DNA from: Peptococcaceae bacterium
GTDB taxonomy: Bacteria; Bacillota; Peptococcia; Peptococcales; Peptococcaceae
NCBI GenBank assembly: GCA_019420345.1
Contig: JAHZHI010000051.1
Location: 1-37,111, forward strand
Direction: 5' to 3'
Length of the DNA stretch: 37,111 bases
Positions 28,954 through 37,111 of this stretch are shown here, piece by piece. A program made the translations under genes and the position numbers. The notes beneath the pieces are model-generated. The model saw only the letters and a program-made list of their open reading frames with translations. It searched no databases and was not told the origin of the DNA. Position 1 is the first letter of the stretch. Each line of letters starts with the position of its first letter.

Positions 28954-29889
28954 ATGATGAAAAATCGGAAAATGCTCAGCGCACTGCTGGCAACAACTAT
29001 TTTTTGTACCATGTTGCCACCTGTTCCAGCGATAGCGGAAGAGGGTGGAGAAGCTATCAATGTTCAGCCTGTGGTAGAAGAAGTGACATCAGCACCTATT
29101 AATGCAAAAAGCGGGGAAGAGATAGCAATAGAAGGTGGAAAAGAAGGCGTAGATTACGAATGGCAAGAAGATACATTAATTGTTATGTCAGATAAAAAGC
29201 TTACACTTTCTAATGTTTATAAAAAAATAAATTTAGTAATTAATAGGGGCGTAAATGCTAGGATTGTATTTGATAACGTTAGTTTGAATAGTATTGATCT
29301 TCCGGATGGCGCTTCACTGACAGTAGATAGCTCTAATGGGTTTTCTGTCAGCTCTGTTAATGGAAAGAGTAATTTACAAGGAAATCTGATCATTAACAGT
29401 GGAGGAATGAGTTTTGGTGAAATTTATGTCGCTAATCTTACGATAAATAATGGGGATTTTAGAGGAGTATATCGTTTTACTGGTGTTGATATAAGAAAAA
29501 GTAAGATTGCTGCTAAGACTTGTATCATTAATAATGGGATCTTTGGCGATGCTAGTGGACTTTGGGAGGGTGCAGGGCCTGACTGGGAGGAAGATACTCC
29601 ATTAATTGATGCTGAATCGATTGAAATTAAGGGTGGTTTGTTTGCAAGGGGAGATCTTGCGAACGGTACGGTTTTTGGTAGTCCTATTGATGAAGGAAAA
29701 GCGATTACAGTAGATGTTGTTGGTAATCAGTCTTACTATAAAGTTGTTGATAAAAGCGAAATCAATCGTTTTAATGTATTAGGTACTGGCTATAGCTACG
29801 AGAAACAAGTTTTGAAATTGAATCAAAATGCAAATGTGACGGTTTCTTCTAAATGGAACTGTGAACGACTGCATTGTTGTCGGCGATGA
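28954..29889 (+). CDS. SLH surface protein, N-terminal part (frameshifted gene)
   Basis: A 311-residue frame starting with a clear signal peptide (MMKNRKM, a hydrophobic core, cleavage after AIA near residue 28). It continues as repetitive beta-rich sequence with short N/G/D-rich turns, typical of a right-handed beta-helix or carbohydrate-binding surface region. It ends in an unrelated-looking tail WNCERLHCCRR. Around 29851-29853 (AAA) removing one A joins SSNGTVNDCIVVG smoothly into the next frame, so this is the first part of a roughly 1081-residue protein (28954-32200). GGGGAG precedes the ATG by 7 nt. As sequenced, this piece would be secreted but not anchored. Low GC compared with neighbours. 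Confidence 0.8.
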   Translation: MMKNRKMLSALLATTIFCTMLPPVPAIAEEGGEAINVQPVVEEVTSAPINAKSGEEIAIEGGKEGVDYEWQEDTLIVMSDKKLTLSNVYKKINLVINRGVNARIVFDNVSLNSIDLPDGASLTVDSSNGFSVSSVNGKSNLQGNLIINSGGMSFGEIYVANLTINNGDFRGVYRFTGVDIRKSKIAAKTCIINNGIFGDASGLWEGAGPDWEEDTPLIDAESIEIKGGLFARGDLANGTVFGSPIDEGKAITVDVVGNQSYYKVVDKSEINRFNVLGTGYSYEKQVLKLNQNANVTVSSKWNCERLHCCRR

Positions 29890-32200
29890 AGGAGAGCCAG
29901 TACAGGCTACGTTAACCTTAAATGGCGTGAAGATGTTTGGTAGAAGAGCGATGATCAATGTAGAGAATGGAAGCAGTTTGACCTTGATATTGGCAGATGG
30001 CAGTAAAAATAATCTAGAATGCATGGATGCCAATGGTCCAATGGTCGTGAATGTCTCTGATCAGTCAATATTGACAATCAAGGGTAAGGGCGATTTGAAC
30101 ATTCAAACGTCGGATAACGGAACAGGTATTGGAGGATATGGAACAGTAAGCGTTGAAGATGGAAATGTTACAGTAACTGGTGGAGGAAGTGACGGTGCAG
30201 CTATTGGTGATAAAGAGATGACGATTAATATTTCAGGTGGAAATATTAGTGCGTTAGGTGATTCGAGATACTTTGGAGGAACTGGCATTGGTGGTGAATT
30301 TGCTAAGGTTTATATCAGTGGCGGAAATATTGACGCACAAGGTGGCTGGATGGGCGCTGCCATTGGGGGAACCGGGCGTGGAGGATCCGTTAAGATTGAC
30401 GGTGGTACTATTAAGGCAGTTTCTTATGAAGATGCGCCTGCTATTTGTAGTAATGATGTAGAAATTAATGGTGGAAGTATTTCTGCACAAGGTGGAAATG
30501 CTGCGATTACGTCTTGTTTTAATGGTCGTATTGCCATCAATGGTGGAACAATCTATGCAAAGCTTCATGAGAACGCTCTTAACGCTTGCATCGGTGGTGA
30601 AAACGTTGGAATGGTTACAATTTCGAACGGCACGGTTGTTACTTCTGGTGGTGCACGTGGTATTGGTTCCAGTGCAGGTGGTGGGGATACCATTTTTTCT
30701 ACAGGTGAGGGTAGTCCTGTGATTATCACCAAAAGCATCAGTGATGTAAATGGACGAGACAATTGGAACGGTGTGTTCATCGTTGATAATATGAATGGCG
30801 GTGTCGGAAAAATTTATGGAAATAAGGTGACACCGACGAATGACTTCACAATTTCAGCAGGCAAGACATTGGAAGTTGATGCGGATCAAAGTTTGGTTAT
30901 TGCAAAAGGTATCACTGCAACAAACAATGGCACGGTCATTCGTGATAAAAATGGCGTAGTTGATGTGCAGGGGACTTGGCTGGGTAATCCAGTGACTGTG
31001 AAGGGTGAAGAGGAAGGCAGCGCTGTGACAGGTGTGACATTGAATAAGCGTACGCTGGCGTTGAAGCCTGGTGAAAACGAAATACTTATGGCAACGGTCA
31101 GTCCAGTAAATGCCGCAAACAAATCACTGCGTTGGACATCGAGCAATACTGATGTAGTAACAGTTGATGCCAATGGAAAAGTAACGGCTGTGGCTAAGGG
31201 TATGGCAGTAATTACTGTGGCTACAGTGGACGGTAATTTTACGGCGCAGTGCAATGTGACTGTTACTGATCCAAATGCAACAATCACTGATACGGAAACG
31301 CAGCCAGATGGTAGCACGGTAACGACAGTGGAAGACGTGAATGGCTCCAGTTCATCGACGACTATAGATGTCAATGGTGTGGTTAACACATCGGTGACAT
31401 TGTCCGATTCTGCTGTCAGCGATGCGGCTAAAAATGACACGGCAGTGATTTTGCCAATGGTTGGCGTGAAAGCGTCGAAAGACATAGCGAGTGCACCAAG
31501 CGTGACTGTGGATTTGCCAGGAAATGATCCTGTTCAGGTGGAAATTCCTGTGTTGGATATGACACCTGGCACAGTAGCTGTACTAGTGGATAAAAATGGT
31601 AGCGAAACCATTCTCAAGAACAGTGTTCTTGGCAACAATGGCCTCATTGTGACCCTTTCTGATGGAGAAACAGTGAAAATTCTTGATAACACTCAGTCTT
31701 TCAGCGATGTGGCCTCGAACCATTGGGCAAAGAACAACATTGACTATGTGACGAGTCGTGGTTTGTTTGTTGGCACAAGTGCAAGCGAATTTGCACCCGA
31801 AAAGCCGATGACTCGCGCCATGATCGTTTCTGTACTGCAGCGTTATGAAGGCGATGATACTGTTGCTGCGCCTGGAGAGGACTGGTACGAAGGTGCACGT
31901 CAGTGGGCAATAAAAGCAGGTATTTCAGATGGTAGCAACATGTTGAGTAACGTTACTCGTGAACAGTTGGTGACCATGCTCTATCGTTACATTGGCAGTC
32001 CACAGGTGGTTGGTAGTTTGAACAGTTACAGTGACGTGTCGAGCGTTAGCGGTTATGCTGAACAAGCGATGATATGGGCTGTGCGCAATGGCATCATTGG
32101 AGGCATGACTGCGGATACGCTTGCGCCACAAGGTATGGCAACACGTGCACAGGTGGCCGCAATTCTGCAGCGTTTCATTGCCTGGGAACAGACTGTATAA
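29861..32200 (+). CDS. SLH surface protein, C-terminal part (frameshifted gene)
   Basis: A 779-residue frame from a GTG at 29861, lacking a signal peptide or ribosome site, overlapping the N-terminal piece in another frame. It has repeating beta-helix turns of the pattern SGGNISA/DGGTIKA/NGGTIYA with IGG (to about residue 250). A bacterial Ig-like group 2 domain follows (VTGVTLNKRTLALKPGE to CNVTVTD), then a Ser/Thr/Asp-rich linker and three SLH repeats at the C-terminus (FSDVASNHWAKNNI, DWYEGARQWAIKAG, YSDVSSVSGYAEQA). SLH repeats attach proteins to cell-wall polysaccharide. It is probably not translated alone, so the gene is either inactivated or contains a sequencing error. A strong terminator follows. 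Confidence 0.8.
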   Translation: MNDCIVVGDEGEPVQATLTLNGVKMFGRRAMINVENGSSLTLILADGSKNNLECMDANGPMVVNVSDQSILTIKGKGDLNIQTSDNGTGIGGYGTVSVEDGNVTVTGGGSDGAAIGDKEMTINISGGNISALGDSRYFGGTGIGGEFAKVYISGGNIDAQGGWMGAAIGGTGRGGSVKIDGGTIKAVSYEDAPAICSNDVEINGGSISAQGGNAAITSCFNGRIAINGGTIYAKLHENALNACIGGENVGMVTISNGTVVTSGGARGIGSSAGGGDTIFSTGEGSPVIITKSISDVNGRDNWNGVFIVDNMNGGVGKIYGNKVTPTNDFTISAGKTLEVDADQSLVIAKGITATNNGTVIRDKNGVVDVQGTWLGNPVTVKGEEEGSAVTGVTLNKRTLALKPGENEILMATVSPVNAANKSLRWTSSNTDVVTVDANGKVTAVAKGMAVITVATVDGNFTAQCNVTVTDPNATITDTETQPDGSTVTTVEDVNGSSSSTTIDVNGVVNTSVTLSDSAVSDAAKNDTAVILPMVGVKASKDIASAPSVTVDLPGNDPVQVEIPVLDMTPGTVAVLVDKNGSETILKNSVLGNNGLIVTLSDGETVKILDNTQSFSDVASNHWAKNNIDYVTSRGLFVGTSASEFAPEKPMTRAMIVSVLQRYEGDDTVAAPGEDWYEGARQWAIKAGISDGSNMLSNVTREQLVTMLYRYIGSPQVVGSLNSYSDVSSVSGYAEQAMIWAVRNGIIGGMTADTLAPQGMATRAQVAAILQRFIAWEQTV

Positions 32201-32216
32201 AGGTATGACAATAAAG

Positions 32217-32260
32217 AACGCCTATCCTGGTTAAGTCAGGATAGGCGTTTTGTGTTTTTT
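32217..32260 (+). terminator. Terminator after the SLH surface protein
   Basis: AACGCCTATCCTG and CAGGATAGGCGTT form a 13-bp stem with a 7-nt loop, followed by TTGTGTTTTTTT. Confidence 0.92.
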
Positions 32261-32288
32261 TGTAGGGTGCGACATCCATGCATAGTCA

Positions 32289-33686
32289 TTATTTCACCAA
32301 ACGGTAAATAGCGTCGGCGAAGATGGCGGTGGCAGCTTCGAGGTCGGCGAGGATGAGGCTTTCGTTTGGCTGGTGGATGACGACGTCGCTGTCGGGCATG
32401 GTCATGCCGTAGGCGACGGCGTGCGGGATGATGTGGGCGTAGGTGAGGCCGCCTATAGAGAGGGGTTCGGCAGGGTTGCCGGTGTGGTCGCTGTAGACGT
32501 CGAGGAGGGTGGTGACGAGTGGATCGTCGGCTGGGATGTAGTGGACGTCTTTCATGCCTTTGGGTTCACCGATGAGGGTGCCGTAGCGCTGGCGCATGTG
32601 GTTGACGATGGCATCGTTTGTGGTGCCGCGTGGGTAGCGCAGGTTGATGAGAACACTGGCGCTTTTGCCGTTGCAGCGGATGATGCCGGGGTTAACACTC
32701 ACGTCGCCCATGACGGTGTCGTGGTGGGCGATGCCGAGGCGTTCACCATAGAAATCTTCGTGCAGGTCTTGGCCGAGAAAGCGCAGAAAGGCGTTGGCGC
32801 CGCCAAAGTCGTAGTCAGCGAGGAAAGCCGCGAGAGTGGTGGCGGCGTTGAGCCCAACCTGTGGTTCCATGGCATGGGCGGAGCGTCCATGGCAGGTAAG
32901 GGTGAGCTGGTCATCGCTGATATCGGTGCTGCCATTGGCGGCACTATTGACCAGGTAGGTTTCCCAGGCGGCGGCAAGCGATGCGCAGTGGTCGCTGGTG
33001 AGAGTGCAGGCGGCATGTTCTGGTACGATGTTGGAGCGAATGCCGGCTTCGAAGTGGATGAGCCGACCATCGGGACCACCAGCAGCAAGCTGGAAGTCAA
33101 CAGGCAGTTCGAGAATGCCTTTTTCGCCGTTGATGAGCGGGAAGTCGGCATCTGGTGAAAAGGCCATGTCGGGCATTGGTTGGCTGGCAAAGTAGCGTTT
33201 CATGCATTGCCAGCCGCTTTCTTCGTCGGTGCCGAGGATGAGATGGATTTGGCAGGATGGTTCAACGCCAGCATCGCGCAAAAGTTTTAGGGCGTAGTAG
33301 CAAGCCATGGCAGGCCCCTTGTCGTCACTGGTGCCGCGGCCATAGAGGCGGCCGTCACGGATGGTTGCTTCAAATGGCGGGGTATCCCATTTTCCGGTTG
33401 CCGGAACAACATCGAGATGGGCGAGAAGACCGAGAATCTTTTCGCCTTTGCCGTAGCGGATCACACCGGCGGCATGTTCGATATTTTCGGTTTCGAAGCC
33501 ATCGCGGGCTGCAAGGTCGAGCATAAAATCTAAAGCAGCAGCAGGGCCAGGGCCGAATGGGGCTTCTTCGCTGGCGGCTGCGTCGTCACGTATGCTTTCA
33601 ATGGCAATGAGTGGCGCCAGATCATTAAGAAGAGATTCCTGGCAGGCAGCTGCTTGTTTTTGCCAATAGTCTTTGGTGAAGGTCAT
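32289..33686 (-). CDS. pepV: M20-family dipeptidase PepV
   Basis: A 465-residue zinc dipeptidase that cleaves dipeptides in the cytoplasm to feed amino-acid metabolism. Metal and catalytic positions are visible: LLAHLDVVPATGKW (H90, D92), YGRGTSDDKGP with bridging Asp121, LGTDEESGW (catalytic E155, E156), FSPDADFP (Asp in 179-181) and a C-terminal VIHQPNE histidine. Length agrees with Lactobacillus PepV (about 470). GGAGTG precedes the ATG at 33686. It is monocistronic and convergent with the surface protein gene. Confidence 0.93.
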   Translation of the reverse strand: MTFTKDYWQKQAAACQESLLNDLAPLIAIESIRDDAAASEEAPFGPGPAAALDFMLDLAARDGFETENIEHAAGVIRYGKGEKILGLLAHLDVVPATGKWDTPPFEATIRDGRLYGRGTSDDKGPAMACYYALKLLRDAGVEPSCQIHLILGTDEESGWQCMKRYFASQPMPDMAFSPDADFPLINGEKGILELPVDFQLAAGGPDGRLIHFEAGIRSNIVPEHAACTLTSDHCASLAAAWETYLVNSAANGSTDISDDQLTLTCHGRSAHAMEPQVGLNAATTLAAFLADYDFGGANAFLRFLGQDLHEDFYGERLGIAHHDTVMGDVSVNPGIIRCNGKSASVLINLRYPRGTTNDAIVNHMRQRYGTLIGEPKGMKDVHYIPADDPLVTTLLDVYSDHTGNPAEPLSIGGLTYAHIIPHAVAYGMTMPDSDVVIHQPNESLILADLEAATAIFADAIYRLVK

Positions 33687-33725
33687 GAGAATTTCACTCC
33701 ATTTCTAGAAATTTTTGTCTATCCA

Positions 33726-33754
33726 TTGGTGAATGGTAATGATCTGTGTATAAT
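33726..33754 (+). promoter_or_regulatory. Upstream candidate promoter in the pepV/AI-2E intergenic region
   Basis: TTGGTG (33726-33731), a 17-nt spacer and a perfect TATAAT (33749-33754). The 240-nt region 33687-33926 holds this and a second promoter, plus a small CCATT/AATGG repeat at 33723-33736. Confidence 0.55.
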
Positions 33755-33853
33755 AAAACTATACCAAAAATGATGATATTGGGGAATGGTTCCCTGATCG
33801 CAGGAAGGAAAAAAGTTGCATTTTTAAGATTTAATGGGAATGTCACAAACGGG

Positions 33854-33882
33854 TTTCATATAGAATGATAATTCGTTATAAT
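33854..33882 (+). promoter_or_regulatory. Promoter of the AI-2E transporter gene
   Basis: TTTCAT (33854-33859), a 17-nt spacer and a perfect TATAAT (33877-33882), 45 nt before the start codon. Confidence 0.6.
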
Positions 33883-33926
33883 AGCAGATAATACTGCCCG
33901 ATGTTTTTCTTTGAAAAGGAGACAAA

Positions 33927-35135
33927 ATGGATTTAAAGAATTTTTCAGTTTTACGAGTGTTGGTGCTGATTTTTGTGGTGGCACTAATCATCTACGGCGT
34001 ATTTAATATGGAAATGGTTGGCAGTTTTGTTGGCTGGTTCGTTAAATTGGTACGTCCTTTTTTGATTGGTATGGTCATTGCCTTCGTTTTGAATGTGCCG
34101 TTGCGCTTTTTTGAGCGACGGGTGTTTAGCCATGTTCAGAATCCACGCTTCAAAAAGATGGAACGTGGGTTGTCCATTCTGTTGGCGATCATTTTGGTTT
34201 GGGCGATCTTTGCCTTGATTGTGAGTGTGGTTGTGCCACAGTTGATTTCTTCGTTGTCACTGTTTGTGTCGGCGATTCCAAGTTATTTTGATTATCTGAC
34301 CAATTTCTTGTCGATGTTTGAAAAATATAGCCCAGCAATTGCTCATTTCAGCGACCAGCTGCAGAATCTTTCGCCGAGTACGCTGGAAAATTATCTCAAC
34401 AGCCAATTGAACGATCGCATCACCCAATTGACGTCGGTGTTGGGATCGGCGGTTATGTCAACGGTAACTTTTGTAGCGGCCTTGGCATCCAGCGTTGTGG
34501 AAGTGGTTGTTGCCTTTATTTTCAGCATCTATGCACTGTTCAATAAAGAAAAACTGGCCGTTCAGGCACGCAAAATTTGCTTTGCATTTTTGTCCAAACG
34601 TGCTGCTGTGTATTTGGTTCATGCGGCACAGGTTAGTTTTGCCAAGTTTTATCATTTCATTATTGGCCAGCTGACCGAAGCGATTATCCTTGGCACATTG
34701 TGCACCATTGGCATGCTGGTTTTGCGATTGCCGTATGCGCCAATGATTGGGGTGCTCACAGGGTTCTGTGCGTTGATTCCGATTTTTGGTGCGTTCATTG
34801 GTGGCGCTGTGGGCGCGCTGTTGATTTTGACGGTAAGTCCAATTAAGGCGCTGACGTTTTTGATCTTTTTGATTATTTTGCAACAGATCGAAGGGCACAT
34901 TATTTATCCTAAAGTTGTGGGTGGTTCGGTCGGACTGCCTGCCATGTGGACATTGTTTGCCATTACGATTGGCGGCAGCCTTTACGGTTTGGTTGGAATG
35001 TTGATCTCAGTACCATTGTTTGCTGCGTTGTATTACTTATTTACTGAAATTGTTTATGCACGATTGGCCCGTAATGAGATTTCTGCGGAAGATCAACTGA
35101 TTCAGTCAGGCGTTGACGAGGGCTTGCGTATGTGA
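33927..35135 (+). CDS. AI-2E family transporter
   Basis: A 402-residue membrane protein of the AI-2E (TqsA/YdiK/PerM-like) family with about eight helices. Typical features are two N-terminal helix pairs around VRPFLIGMVIAFVLNVP, a central soluble amphipathic stretch (about 115-190), and the conserved C-terminal block GFCALIPIFGAFIGGAVGA followed by LQQIEGHIIYPKVVG. Members export quorum signals or act as Na+/H+ antiporters; which applies here is unknown. AAAAGGAG precedes the ATG by 7-8 nt. An ECF-type gene follows on the same strand after 85 nt. Confidence 0.92.
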   Translation: MDLKNFSVLRVLVLIFVVALIIYGVFNMEMVGSFVGWFVKLVRPFLIGMVIAFVLNVPLRFFERRVFSHVQNPRFKKMERGLSILLAIILVWAIFALIVSVVVPQLISSLSLFVSAIPSYFDYLTNFLSMFEKYSPAIAHFSDQLQNLSPSTLENYLNSQLNDRITQLTSVLGSAVMSTVTFVAALASSVVEVVVAFIFSIYALFNKEKLAVQARKICFAFLSKRAAVYLVHAAQVSFAKFYHFIIGQLTEAIILGTLCTIGMLVLRLPYAPMIGVLTGFCALIPIFGAFIGGAVGALLILTVSPIKALTFLIFLIILQQIEGHIIYPKVVGGSVGLPAMWTLFAITIGGSLYGLVGMLISVPLFAALYYLFTEIVYARLARNEISAEDQLIQSGVDEGLRM

Positions 35136-35220
35136 TCTTTGACGGCTTTTTGTGCAGGAAAAAGATGCTTCTGTCAAATCATTCATTTGGCGGCGGCGCT
35201 TAAGGAAGAGGGTGGATTCC

Positions 35221-35772
35221 ATGACGGTAGAACGAAAGAGAACGGTGCGTTTGTCATTTGCCGCATTAGGGGTCTGCTTGAACATCCTTGGCAGTTTTCT
35301 TGTTATGGTGACACGATTGCCGATTTATGGCGATACTTTTGGCACCATCTTTGTTGCAGTATTTTGTGGCCCTTTTTATGCAGTGCCTTGTGCGGTACTG
35401 TCGAGTTTATTGAATGCAAGTTACGATCCGTTTGCCATTCCGTTTATTCCTAATGGCATTACAGTGGCTTTGTTTGCAAGCTTGCTGCGCCAGCCTAAGA
35501 TGGCACGTCTGCCATTGGTGGTGAAAGCGCTGGTTGTTGGTTTTCCAGCGTCGGTGGTCAGTTCCATTGTGAGCGCCTTCGTCTTTGGTGGGATTACATC
35601 TGCCAGTTCAGCGTATATTGTGCAGGTTTTGTATGGCGTTTTTCATTTGCCATTGTTGATCAGCGTTTTTGTGGTACAAGTGTTTACCGATTTCGCGGAT
35701 AAGTTTATCATCTTAGCGATTGTGACACTGATTATTCAGCGGATTCCACAAAGAATTAAAGAAAAAGTTTAA
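35221..35772 (+). CDS. ECF transporter S component-like membrane protein
   Basis: A 183-residue hydrophobic protein with about five to six helices, resembling substrate-binding (S) components of energy-coupling-factor vitamin transporters. Visible are a charged N-terminus (MTVERKRTVRLSFAALGVCLN), a GDTFGTIFVAVFCGPFYAV loop-helix with glycine-rich turn, and a PNGITVALFASLL segment. The ligand cannot be named, and no ECF ATPase or T component is in the window, as is common when the energising module is shared. The ATG at 35221 follows GAGGGTGG; an upstream in-frame ATG at 35152 is less likely. Confidence 0.7.
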   Translation: MTVERKRTVRLSFAALGVCLNILGSFLVMVTRLPIYGDTFGTIFVAVFCGPFYAVPCAVLSSLLNASYDPFAIPFIPNGITVALFASLLRQPKMARLPLVVKALVVGFPASVVSSIVSAFVFGGITSASSAYIVQVLYGVFHLPLLISVFVVQVFTDFADKFIILAIVTLIIQRIPQRIKEKV

Positions 35773-35863
35773 GATTTTGTTACCAATTCGCTATGTTTCT
35801 GCGGCTTTGGTGTGCTATAGTAGCGATGTCAAGAAGCGATTTTTATTGACATGGAGGAAAATT

Positions 35864-37003
35864 ATGAAAAAGAAATTTATCTCAGCCCTTGTGCTGATGG
35901 GCATTCTGGTTATGCCAGTGGCTGCCTATGCCGACGCTGCCGTCGGGGATCAGATTGTCACCATTGGGACAAACTTGAATGAACAGCAGCGCCAGGAAGT
36001 CTTACAGTATTTTGGTGCTAATGAAAATGCACAGATAATTGATGTTGATATTTCTGAAGAACGTCAGTATCTTAGTGGTAAGGTGCCAGATGCTCAGATT
36101 GGCAACAGTACCAATTCTTGTGCGATGATTACTTATACCAAGAAAGGTAGTGGCGTGAATGTTACCACGCATAATATCAACTATGTAACGCCAGATGCGT
36201 ATAAGAGCGCTATCCTTACTGCTGGCATCAATGATGCCGATGTACAGATCACAGCGCCAATCGAAGTCAGCGGTACTGGTGCGCTGACTGGGATCATGAA
36301 GGCTTACGAAGTCTCTACCGGCGAACAGATCAGCGAAGATGTTAAGCAGGCTGCTACGCAGGAGCTTGTGACCAACGCTGAGCTTGGTCAGGAAATTGGT
36401 GACGATCAGGCCAATGATCTGATCAACACCATTAAGCAGGAGATTGCAGAACAAAAACCAGAAACACCGGAAGAAGTTCAAAGCATTGTTGACCAGGTGC
36501 TTCAGCAGTTGGGGATCACCTTGACCGATAAACAGTATCAACAGCTTCTTGATTTGATCAACCAACTTTCTAAACTCGATATTGATTGGGATTCTTTAGC
36601 GGATAATGTATCCAGCCTGATTGGTCAGGCCAGTGACTACCTGCACAGCGATGAGGGACAGAGCTTCCTGGCAAAATTGCAGGACATCATCAACAGTTTC
36701 TTTGACTGGCTGCGCAGCGTTTTCGGCGGTTCCGATAGTGCCAGCGGCGATCAAAATTCAACCACAGGTGTTGTTGACACAACCAGTGATGCTGCTTCCA
36801 CACAGTCAACGGAATCTGTCCAAACTACAGACGATAGCAGCGTTAATGATGGTACCTCAACAACGGATGATCAAGGCACTGTTGCTCAAGATTCTACAGA
36901 AGAACAGCAGGACAATAGCAGCAGCCAACAGTCAACCACTGTTGACAGCGGTGCAGCAACTGACACAGGCAGCGCCAATGAAAATACCGATGTTGCCGCA
37001 TAA
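35864..37003 (+). CDS. DUF1002 exported protein (YpuA-like)
   Basis: A 379-residue secreted protein. The signal peptide (MKKKFISALVLMGILVMPVAAYA) is cleaved near residue 24 and is described here only by its start MKKKFISAL and end AAYADA. A DUF1002 domain fills about 28-260, resembling Bacillus subtilis YpuA, whose function is unknown. The last ~90 residues are a low-complexity Ser/Thr/Asp/Gln-rich tail, likely extended and surface-exposed, with no sortase motif. The ATG at 35864 follows GGAGGAAA; the longer frame from 35777 starts in the promoter. An extended -10 (TGC then TATAGT at 35816-35821) lies 43 nt upstream. Confidence 0.9.
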   Translation: MKKKFISALVLMGILVMPVAAYADAAVGDQIVTIGTNLNEQQRQEVLQYFGANENAQIIDVDISEERQYLSGKVPDAQIGNSTNSCAMITYTKKGSGVNVTTHNINYVTPDAYKSAILTAGINDADVQITAPIEVSGTGALTGIMKAYEVSTGEQISEDVKQAATQELVTNAELGQEIGDDQANDLINTIKQEIAEQKPETPEEVQSIVDQVLQQLGITLTDKQYQQLLDLINQLSKLDIDWDSLADNVSSLIGQASDYLHSDEGQSFLAKLQDIINSFFDWLRSVFGGSDSASGDQNSTTGVVDTTSDAASTQSTESVQTTDDSSVNDGTSTTDDQGTVAQDSTEEQQDNSSSQQSTTVDSGAATDTGSANENTDVAA

Positions 37004-37021
37004 CACAGCTTGTAAAAGCAA

Positions 37022-37057
37022 AGAGGCTTGAAGCGTATGCTCCAAGCCTCTTTTTTT
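37022..37057 (+). terminator. Terminator after the DUF1002 gene
   Basis: AGAGGCTTG (37022-37030) pairs with CAAGCCTCT (37043-37051), followed by seven T. Confidence 0.92.
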
Positions 37058-37059
37058 GT

Positions 37060-37085
37060 GGCGAATTGTCAAGTCAAGTGCAACA
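37060..37085. repeat. IS-like terminal inverted repeat (left end of an element running off the window)
   Basis: This 26-bp stretch (GGCGAATTGTCAAG at its start, AGTGCAACA at its end) matches the reverse complement of 27-52 at 21 of 26 positions. The remaining 26 bases to the window edge include TACAAT, which could be a transposase promoter -10, but no coding start is visible. Confidence 0.5.
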
Positions 37086-37111
37086 CCTCAGAATGATACA
37101 ATTCAAACGGT

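Noticed and set aside
29840..29890. Programmed ribosomal frameshift in the surface protein
   Set aside because: The shift needed is +1 and there is no recognised slippery motif, stop-codon pause or stimulatory structure; mutation or sequencing error is simpler.
33687..33926. Riboswitch ahead of the AI-2E transporter
   Set aside because: I see two promoters and a small repeat but no conserved riboswitch core or terminator/antiterminator pair.
1..37111. The whole window as one composite transposon
   Set aside because: The contents (PepV, hydrogenase, lactate permease, regulators) look chromosomal, no target duplication is visible, and the elements themselves lie outside the window.

Overview
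The window looks like chromosome from an anaerobic, fermentative member of the Bacillota (Firmicutes). Evidence: an [FeFe]-hydrogenase operon, a lactate permease, a PepV-type dipeptidase, a DUF1002 secreted protein, an SLH-anchored surface protein with a Gram-positive style signal peptide, strong GGAGG ribosome sites, and TTGACA/TATAAT promoters with 17-nt spacers. I cannot name the genus; Clostridia and Negativicutes both remain possible. Base composition is near 50% GC, except a distinctly AT-richer patch around 28.5-31 kb. Both extreme ends (1-52 and 37060-37085) carry matching inverted-repeat-like sequences that resemble the ends of an IS30-like insertion sequence, so the window may be a contig that stops at IS copies. 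No gene-free stretch exceeds 300 bases.

Layout. 1-2.6 kb (minus): a two-gene operon of a HEAT-repeat membrane protein and a PgaC/BcsA-like GT2 glycosyltransferase. 2.6-9.6 kb: a compact metal/redox island. On the minus strand an Rrf2 regulator, a CGGC-domain protein and an ArsR regulator. Divergently on the plus strand, three tandem and overlapping SIR2-family genes, a stand-alone HMA metallochaperone, a Zn/Cd-type P1B ATPase and a second CGGC protein. Rrf2-like operators overlap both divergent promoters, and ArsR-like operators precede the HMA and ATPase genes. 9.65-10.2 kb: a GNAT acetyltransferase. 10.3-14.8 kb (minus): a Bce/Bcr-like peptide-stress module of response regulator, ABC ATPase, a 46-residue membrane peptide, two ABC-2 permeases and a histidine kinase, with an array of 11-bp-spaced direct repeats in front of the ABC operon.

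14.9-18.0 kb (plus): a thiamine-diphosphate 2-keto acid (pyruvate/indolepyruvate) decarboxylase, a flavodoxin and a CPBP-family membrane protein. 18.05-21.6 kb (minus): a two-gene hydrogenase operon, in which HydA is paired with an unusual fusion of the NuoF C-terminal iron-sulfur domain to a GltD/NfnB-type flavoprotein. 21.8-23.4 kb: L-lactate permease. 23.6-27.8 kb: two MarR regulators alternating with two paralogous DHA2 efflux pumps. 27.9-28.5 kb: a flavin-reductase-fold protein.

28.5-32.2 kb: an XRE regulator divergent from a large SLH surface protein that is split by a one-base frameshift; two 19-bp operators cover the divergent promoters. 32.3-33.7 kb: PepV. 33.9-37.0 kb: an AI-2E-type transporter, an ECF-type S component and a DUF1002 exported protein.

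The most unusual unit is the three-sirtuin cluster. All three proteins depart from the canonical catalytic His-Gly (two Gln-Gly, one Glu-Gly), and they sit in a metal/redox regulatory context without the macrodomain and lipoyl-carrier partners known for class M sirtuins.
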